64,000 nt of DNA from Phragmites australis (taxonomy: Eukaryota > Streptophyta > Magnoliopsida > Poales > Poaceae), in the NCBI RefSeq assembly GCF_958298935.1, contig NC_084935.1, positions 134,001 through 198,000 of the forward strand. The letters are read 5' to 3'. The translations under genes were made by a program, and so were the position numbers. The notes under the pieces were generated by a model. The model worked only from the letters and a program-made list of their open reading frames with translations, searched no databases and was not told the DNA's origin. This document shows positions 57,915-64,000 of the stretch, one piece after another. Within the stretch, counting starts at the first letter, position 1. Each line of letters starts with the position of its first letter.

Positions 57915-58036
57915 TCAGGAGCGCCTTTATAAAAATTTTCCCTTGCTCATGCCGGGGCTCAAACCCTGGTCGCGAGCGCTGTGTTCCAGCAGCTTGACCG
58001 CTGCATTCTTGCATCAGGTCAGAAGTGCCTTTATAA
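57915..58036 (-). mobile_element. Short tRNA-derived SINE-like insertion
   Basis: The minus strand has a box-A-like GGTCAAGCTGCTGG (57999-57986) and a box-B-like GGTTTGAGCCC (57967-57956 area), about 20 bp apart. The unit ends in AAAATTTT. It is flanked by imperfect direct repeats TCAGGAGCGCCTTTATAA (57915-57932) and TCAGAAGTGCCTTTATAA (58019-58036), 16 of 18 matching, as expected of an aged target duplication. At 86 bp the body is short, so it may be truncated. Confidence 0.5.
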
Positions 58037-58640
58037 TAGATTCCTGGGAAGAAGCAAACACAGATTGGCAATGGACCCTCTGCAAGCATAACCATTATTA
58101 AGTACTAATTGATTGATTAAGTACAAAACTGACCACGAGAAATATAAACTATTTATGGAAAGTTTGTTACAAGATAGCTCACATAATTTCTCTCAAGATC
58201 ATTTACAACACTTGAAAATCAGTAATTTTCTTCCATACATTGAAAAGGCAGGAAAATTAGTGTATGGAGCATTTTGAGAAAAAAAACCTAATAACTAGCT
58301 AACTGGCAGGTACCTCTTTTCTAAGAAATTGATGACACCCTTTTTTTAATATAGGGGTTAACTAAAAGCTAGTGGATGATTTTACGAACATGCAACCATT
58401 GTGAATTGGACTGATGCATTGCTATGAATTCTTAATGGACAACATCGTCCATTACTTTTATCAGGGTGCACTATTCACTTACTGCAAAAAACCCTTTTCC
58501 AAAGAAACTAAGAGATACCCTTTTTACAAGTGAAGTGAGTACTAAGTAGAAAGGAAACACATATATGCTAAGCTAACTAAAATCATGTATATGCATGCAC
58601 TGGTAAAAAGTAACTAGAAAATGAGGTATAATCCTGAAAC

Positions 58641-58810
58641 GTTGTATACCAATAGGGGAGTATGAAAAGGAAGTATATTCATAGAGATCAAACAGGTTCC
58701 CATGCTTCGCTTCTAGCTGCAGATTCGTGTCAAGTGTCTGCATTCTGATGGAATAAAGCGATTGATAATCAATTGCTTGGTTCATAAGACAATTGGCAGT
58801 TAAACTAACT
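58641..58810. repeat. Segmental duplication, copy 1
   Basis: Shares GTTGTATACC.ATAGGGGA, GATCAAACAGGTTCCCATGC and TGCTTGGTTCATAAGACAAT with copy 2 at 58981-59126, with a 24-bp or larger length difference near 58730. Confidence 0.75.
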
Positions 58811-58980
58811 GCACAATGTTTACTGTAAAATGGTATGCAATCTGATATGAACTTACTTGTTTAGATTAAAAAATGAGCTATGATATTGTATTATCTAAAT
58901 TACAGAATAGGAAAAGTAATAAAAAAAGGAGTAGGCATGGCGGCTGTTTCATGCTTTAACAGCGAGAAGAACATACATCC

Positions 58981-59126
58981 GAATTGTATATCGACAGGGG
59001 AATATGAACAGGAAGCATGTTCAATAGAAGTGATCAAACAGGTACCATGCTTCTAGCTGCAGATTCATGAACAAAGGGATTCGTAATTAATCGCTTGGTT
59101 CATAAGACAATTGGCAGTCAAACTAA
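58981..59126. repeat. Segmental duplication, copy 2
   Basis: Partner of 58641-58810. Includes GATCAAACAGGTACCATGCT and CGCTTGGTTCATAAGACAAT. Confidence 0.75.
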
Positions 59127-60119
59127 TATTCCATGGCACTGTGAAGGCCAAATCGACAAGGAGCTACCAATCTATTGATGCGTACCTTAATTAATCTTCT
59201 TACTCACAATCTGTGTGCCCTTTGAGAAAGTGTGTTTATCATCTCTCCAGATCTACACACGAGAATAAAAAGGAATTGAATTGTAGAAAGAGCGAAGGTG
59301 CAAATTTACATATGTGGCAAAGGTCAGCAGCGAAATCGTGGAATCTAAAATGCATAGATAGAATCCTTCCCCGCTGGTGCTGCTCTTGTGGGGGAGTTGG
59401 TGCTGCTCTTGGTGTGGCAGCAGCGGCTCTGCAGCTGGTCCATCACCTTGGCTGGCGTGAGGACGACGATCAACTGTCTCAGCCTCGAAAAGGATCAAAT
59501 CAGACTCAAATCCTCCTCGCCAAAGAGTTCCCGATGTGCAAGCAACAGGGAAAAACAGGGGGCTGAGAAGAATGACTCGGAAGATCAAATGAATAGGGTG
59601 GAGTTCCTCATTATCGTACCTGAAATGTAACTGCATCCGCCAGTGCCGGTGCCGCCATTGGTGTTGTACATGGGGCAGAGTGAGGTGTGCGATGTCGCCG
59701 GCGGTTGACGCTCCAGTCGCTAGATCAGCCAATCGCTAAGTAGGAGCCGCCATGGCATGAGGGAATATGCTGGAGACGCCTGGCGGAATTGCTGAGACTG
59801 GATTCGGTTCAAGAAAACGCGCGTACGCCGCGCCTATTTTTATTTTATTGTGTAGAGTACAATAAAAAAAAACTAAAAAATTAATTTCACAAATTTTGTA
59901 TATTTCAATATTTATTTATAAAATTATTAATGTTAAACACATTAAATTAATTATAGAGAAAATAATAGTACTTTTATACATGTATATAGTTTTAACATGT
60001 AGGTGAAAGTAATACTAACTAAAAAAATTTGTTTCATTTTTTTTTTTTTGAGTTTTAGATATTTTTCTTTGCATTTTATTCATTTCAATATTTTTCTAAA
60101 TTTTTAGAAAAGAAAATTA

Positions 60120-60258
60120 CATATGTATATATATATATATATACGTATACATATGTACCTATACATATGTATGTACATACATACGTATAAGTATACATGT
60201 ATACATATATATATATATACGTATATACGTATATATACGTGTATGTATGTATACGTAC
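60120..60258. repeat. Alternating purine/pyrimidine (TA/TACG) tract
   Basis: About 140 bp almost entirely of TATA, TACG, TACA and TGTA steps, largely self-complementary. It is followed at 60262-60292 by the imperfect inverted repeat AGGGCCTACTGCT / AGCAGCAGGGCCCCT. Confidence 0.85.
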
Positions 60259-60374
60259 TTAGGGCCTACTGCTACAGCAGCAGGGCCCCTGAGAGGGCGT
60301 CATTCCCTCCACCGTTAGGATATAGAATATTGATAGGTTGCCAGCATCCAGCCCCCTAAATCCTGGCATCGATC

Positions 60375-62170
60375 TTGAATCCCAGGTCCAGCCCTCTAAA
60401 TCCTGGCATTCCACGATCTGACCTCCCTTGGCCACATGCGTATCCGGTGCTCCACGACCTTGATCCCCTTAACCCACCCACCATCGCTCCCGCGCACCAC
60501 CACCCCCTACCAACGCGGGATCGCACGCCCCAAACCCTAGCGCCATCTCATTCTGATTTGGACTGCGTTGTCATCCGTCGCCGCACTCCTCGCCTCGCTC
60601 CTCTCCGTGCTGCAGCCAGCCCTAACCGTCCTCGTCAATATGCCTGTCGACACCACCTACGGCGAGACCTTGGAGGACGCCCTCGACGAACTCGCCATAC
60701 GCCGCTATCTCACGAGTGGTGCCCTCCCTCGTGTGCTGCCCTGTAATCGACTTTTCCCATGAGTTGAGCGCCGCTGTGTAGTGCCATAGTACAAGGTGCT
60801 GCTTCCTCCTCCTGCCTCTCTGTTCCAATACTTCTGTTCTGCTTCCTCCTGCACTTGTTGTTTTATTTTCTCCTTTTTACTGGTTCGATCAATTTTTTCC
60901 TGGGAAGTACCGAAGAATGTGCAGAAAACAACTGTAGGAGTTTAACTTGGAGCCCCTTTGTCATAGAGGGGCCAACACAAGGATACTATCAGCCTACCTA
61001 TTAAGATGAGCAAATATGCAAGTGTTTTGATTTTATAGGCTTGATATAAGTTACGTCATAGGATTATTTGCTTATGGATTTCAAGGATGAAGGAATTTTT
61101 TTTGAAACAACTACTATGTACATGAACAATATTTTAACAGTTAGATATAACAGATTGGACTCTTCAGTGTTCAGGCCTTACATTGAGATTTCCATTTGTT
61201 CAGTTGTGGCGCAGGTTCAAGGTTGATTCATATATGTTAAACTTACATTGACATAGAAATATATTCGTTCGTGTCGTATCTCTCTCTACTTTTGTATGTT
61301 CACAATAGCATTTTTACTCCTATCGTTATCCATTTATAATTTTTGACCTTCCATTTTGTGCTTTCACATTACGTTCATTAAGGCCCTCGAACCTCAAGGA
61401 GTATCTGTTACCTACTTCATAAGTTTCTTCTTATTAAGCATTAGCGGAGTATTCATGTGTTTTGCTATAAAGTATCTCAAATAAGGATTGCTAAAATTTA
61501 CCACTCCAGACTGATATGACCGATAACTGGTGGTAACCATCCAGTTGCTGGTACTTTTCTAATCCTATTTTGTTCTTTTATACTTTGTTTCCTCAAAATC
61601 ACCTCCTAGCGGCCGGTGCGGTATTTAGGTCAAGTCATTGTTTCTGTATTACCTAGGTTCACACAAGAGTGTTGACAAATGTAGTGTGCAGGTTAAACAC
61701 CCATCAGTAATTGATTGCTGCTAGAATTTCCTTTTTATTTTCTTTGGTGTTGGTGTAATGGTCACTCTTCATTATCTCGATGCCTAACGCATTTTGTTGT
61801 TCACTATCATGATTTCTTCTCGAAACCTGATATGTTTCCATTGTTGCCGGGAAGCAAGTCAGAAGTTGCATCCTCTTCAGTTGAAAAGCCTCAACCTATT
61901 CGGACAAAAACTGTAGGTTGAGTGGAGCTTCTACAATCACTAAGGGATCAGAAGATTGCATTTAGCCTTGATCACAAGATGTTTGGTCAAGAGAGAGACA
62001 TGTTAATTTGCCACCATTTGGATAGAGATCTAACCGAGATCCTAACTACCAATACGATTCATCTCTAAAGGCAGAAGCTGTATTTCCTGACAGAAGGAGT
62101 AATCCAAATGAGGCCTTCAATGAGAATGGTCTTTTTCTCAAGCTCTCCATCAGAAATTTTTGACAACAAA
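60375..62170 (+). pseudogene. Unidentified broken coding relics
   Basis: 60568-60720 is a GC-rich frame, including MPVDTTYGETLEDALDELA, ending at a possible donor near 60720. 61817-61920 reads FPLLPGSKSEVASSSVEKPQ, stops at a TGA (61919-61921), then continues in the same frame as QSLRDQKIAFSLDHKMFG. A frame change follows near 61998, then another coding-like run with NLPPFG, a TAG, and NPNEAFNENGLFLKLS to about 62160. Stops plus a frame change mark it as decayed. I do not recognise the family, and it is unclear whether the two parts belong to one gene. Confidence 0.35.
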
Positions 62171-63276
62171 TGTGAGCCACTTTGCTTTAGCACTTGCATT
62201 CTACTTCTTCAGAGTACTCAATTGTACTGAGCAATGAACCTAAAACACAAGAAATGTTCACTTTGTAGCAAATGCAATGAATTATATTACATTACATATT
62301 TATCGCCAATTATATCATTTCATACCATGAGTTATGTGTGATTACACCTTTAAATTAAGAGGAAGAATGAAAGTATAACAAAGGACATAAGAGAATATGA
62401 AAGGATAAAAAAAGTGAAAATACTTTACCATCTTTTTTATAAAAAAAAAGAATCTTACTTCCTTTACCTCCTTTCTTCCCATTGGCCAAAAGAATCACTT
62501 CACTTATGGATAATTAAATTGATGATTCTCTAAGCATATTGATTCGAACATCCAATCTAATCAACACGTGAGAAACAGAAAGTAGACCACATGCTCCACA
62601 CGGCTGCTAGGGTTGGCAGGAGTTGGACAAGGACCGGATGAGCCCAAGATGGAGTTCATGAAAAAGTTTGAGGAGTTTGCTAGCATACATGTATAATTGC
62701 TTTTTCATGTACGTTCAATGGAGATATTGGCATGTCTGTCCTACGGAATCTGAAAACAGTATATGCAAAATTTGGAAGATGCGAGAGCAAAGGCTGCTTA
62801 TGGCCAAATCATGATTTATTTTATTCTTTTGTTAAATCATATGTGCATTTCAATACTTCCAGTACCTTGCACTTTGGTAGAATCATAGGGACTTAAAATT
62901 AGAATCCGAATAAATTAGGATAATCTTACTGTATCTTATGTTAAAAGCTGGTCCAAAAAATATTTAGTTACAGTTAAGCTTAATATTTCCATCTGGACTT
63001 GTTCACCACATTAGTCCCTTTTTTGACTTAGATTTGGATAATGCACTCTAGAGGAATTATGTACACTTTTCAACTTGATTCCCTGGTCTGTACAATATAC
63101 TTTTCTTGCACCCTGATAATCATGAATCCTTATGTGCAAATGTGCCTTGTGAGTTGTGATTACTTTTCAAGTGCCTTGTCAATACGAAATTGTTCTCGAG
63201 ATCCAAAACTTTTCAAGTGCTTTACATCTCATGCCACTTCCATTGATCAGACATTGTTCGGACCAGCTAGGCTATG
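62171..63276. other. AT-rich intergenic DNA
   Basis: One coding-like patch at about 62640-62690 (KMEFMKKFEEFASIHV then a stop) and another near 62770-62815 (NLEDARAKAAYGQIMI). They may belong to the relic upstream. Nothing intact is seen. Confidence 0.3.
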
Positions 63277-63650
63277 GGTGACGATAATGAGGTCATCCTT
63301 TGGTACGATTTTGAGTCCAATCTTCAGGTTCACCTTTCATGTGTGTGTGCGCGCCTTGAAGTGTTGAGATAATCTTCACGTCTTATTTCATGTCAAGTCC
63401 TTAAGCCATCTTCAGGAACCTATTTGAGAGGGGAAGAACATCTTGGTAACAGTTCCTCCTTTCTATTCACACTTGCAAAGTTTTTTACATGGATTTTGTT
63501 CATGTTTATTGAGATTTCAACCCAATTTTGAGCTATTTGTAGGTTATGTGTGACTGCTATGCACTGAATGGAGAACCGATTTTGACCAACAAACGGCACG
63601 ACGCAACCAAGATATTCAGCCACCCTGGTGTCAAGGATGAAGAACCACGA
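63277..63650 (+). pseudogene. Glutamine synthetase fragment (two exon pieces)
   Basis: 63277-63302 encodes GDDNEVIL, matching the GEDSEVIL stretch of plant glutamine synthetase. After an intron-like gap, an acceptor TGTAG at 63538-63542 opens [20 protein letters not shown] and continues [10 protein letters not shown] to DEEP (about 63647). The homologous order is preserved but the exon between the pieces is missing. After EEP the sequence no longer follows the family, which needs a Trp-Tyr-Gly there. The enzyme would make glutamine from glutamate and ammonia; this copy cannot. Confidence 0.65.
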
Positions 63651-63780
63651 TCTGTATCTTCATTCCTTTCACACCTTTAGCTATTCACAAATCAATTAAG
63701 AGAACTATTGTTTGTATCACTTTGTTTATTCCCAATAGTACATCTTATTGCGCACAAAAACCAGGTTTGGATCGCCTGCG

Positions 63781-64000
63781 CATGACCATCGTCGAAGGTC
63801 CTACGCCGGTCGTGTTGTGATTTCCGACGGCGTCACGTGGCGAGCTGTTTCCTCCATGCGATGCAACATATCGATCGCTTATTGCATTTTCTCCAGTGTT
63901 TTCTTGGCTTCCTCCGCTCGCTTGTGATATTTCACAACTTTTTGACTTGCCGCTAGGCTATCCAACATGTATTTTTCTACGCAATCTGCCTCTCCAATTC
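63781..64000 (-). pseudogene. Partial minus-strand coding relic at the window edge
   Basis: Reading in from the right edge, 39 codons are open (EADCVEKYMLDSLAAS, then a Lys/Glu-rich helix KRAEEAKKTLEKMQ) to a TAA near 63880. They continue after it in the same frame with DMLHRMEETARHV. The heptad-like helix recalls coiled-coil tails of transposon-associated proteins. It may extend beyond the window and the stop may be a true end, so status is uncertain. Confidence 0.35.

Larger units (their letters stand above)
58037..60119. other. Intergenic DNA with a segmental duplication
   Basis: Holds the diverged duplication 58641-58810 / 58981-59126. 59213-59760 is GC-richer and has minus-strand frames with one plausible donor (CAG/GTACGA near 59620), but no family match. 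59830-60119 is AT-rich. Confidence 0.35.

Noticed and set aside
59213..59760. Possible small minus-strand gene with a Gly/Thr-rich first exon and a CAG/GTACGA donor
   Set aside because: No acceptor restoring a clear frame and no family match; left as intergenic.

Overview
The window is nuclear DNA of a grass (Poaceae). The evidence is GC-rich first exons, short exons with GT..AG introns, and grass-type proteins (cytosolic ascorbate peroxidase, peroxidase 21, EF-1alpha). It also carries a very young Tat-lineage (Ty3/Gypsy) retrotransposon and many small class II remnants. I cannot name the species.

Layout. 1-169: last exon of an unrecognised plus-strand gene, convergent with a minus-strand receptor-like cytoplasmic kinase gene (801-3643). 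4015-20153: a solo LTR (repeat target site CAAGC) that was later split by a complete 14,679-bp Tat-type element (5334-20012, target site GCACT). The two LTRs of that element differ at one base in 1,659. The element has gag, a same-frame pol separated from gag by one TAG, and, between pol and the 3' LTR, an antisense gene with its own TATA box. I resolve that gene as two exons joined in frame by a 77-bp GT..AG intron (1,037 aa). 20159-24147: degraded repeats. 24148-28239: DUF155/RMD1 family (RRG-like) gene in 7 exons, with a small non-autonomous Helitron in intron 3. 28662-28947: hAT-type MITE. 30407-33484: cytosolic ascorbate peroxidase in 9 exons. 34740-40250: plastid arogenate/prephenate dehydratase in 11 exons, with a broken 3.1-kb hAT transposon in intron 3. 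42390-44778: nucleotide-sugar/triose-phosphate translocator family gene in 4 exons. 46548-48212: minus-strand PWWP-domain protein in one exon. 49490-50005: valyl-tRNA synthetase pseudogene fragment beside a dispersed AT-rich repeat. 51280-54031: EF-1alpha with telo-box, TATA and a leader intron; that intron holds a tRNA-like sequence bracketed by a perfect 15-bp inverted repeat. 55410-56529: class III peroxidase (PRX21-like) in 2 exons. 56530-64000: repeat-rich and relic-rich, with a SINE-like insertion, an alternating purine/pyrimidine tract, unidentified coding relics, a glutamine synthetase fragment and a partial minus-strand reading frame at the right edge.

The host genes are unrelated housekeeping or stress genes, not one pathway. 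Each of the genes with assigned exons keeps an open frame across all exon joins. Most of the unusual content is mobile: three generations of insertion can be read from target-site duplications, and two elements sit harmlessly inside introns. All exon joins were made by eye from splice signals, frame and recalled family sequences; no search was run.
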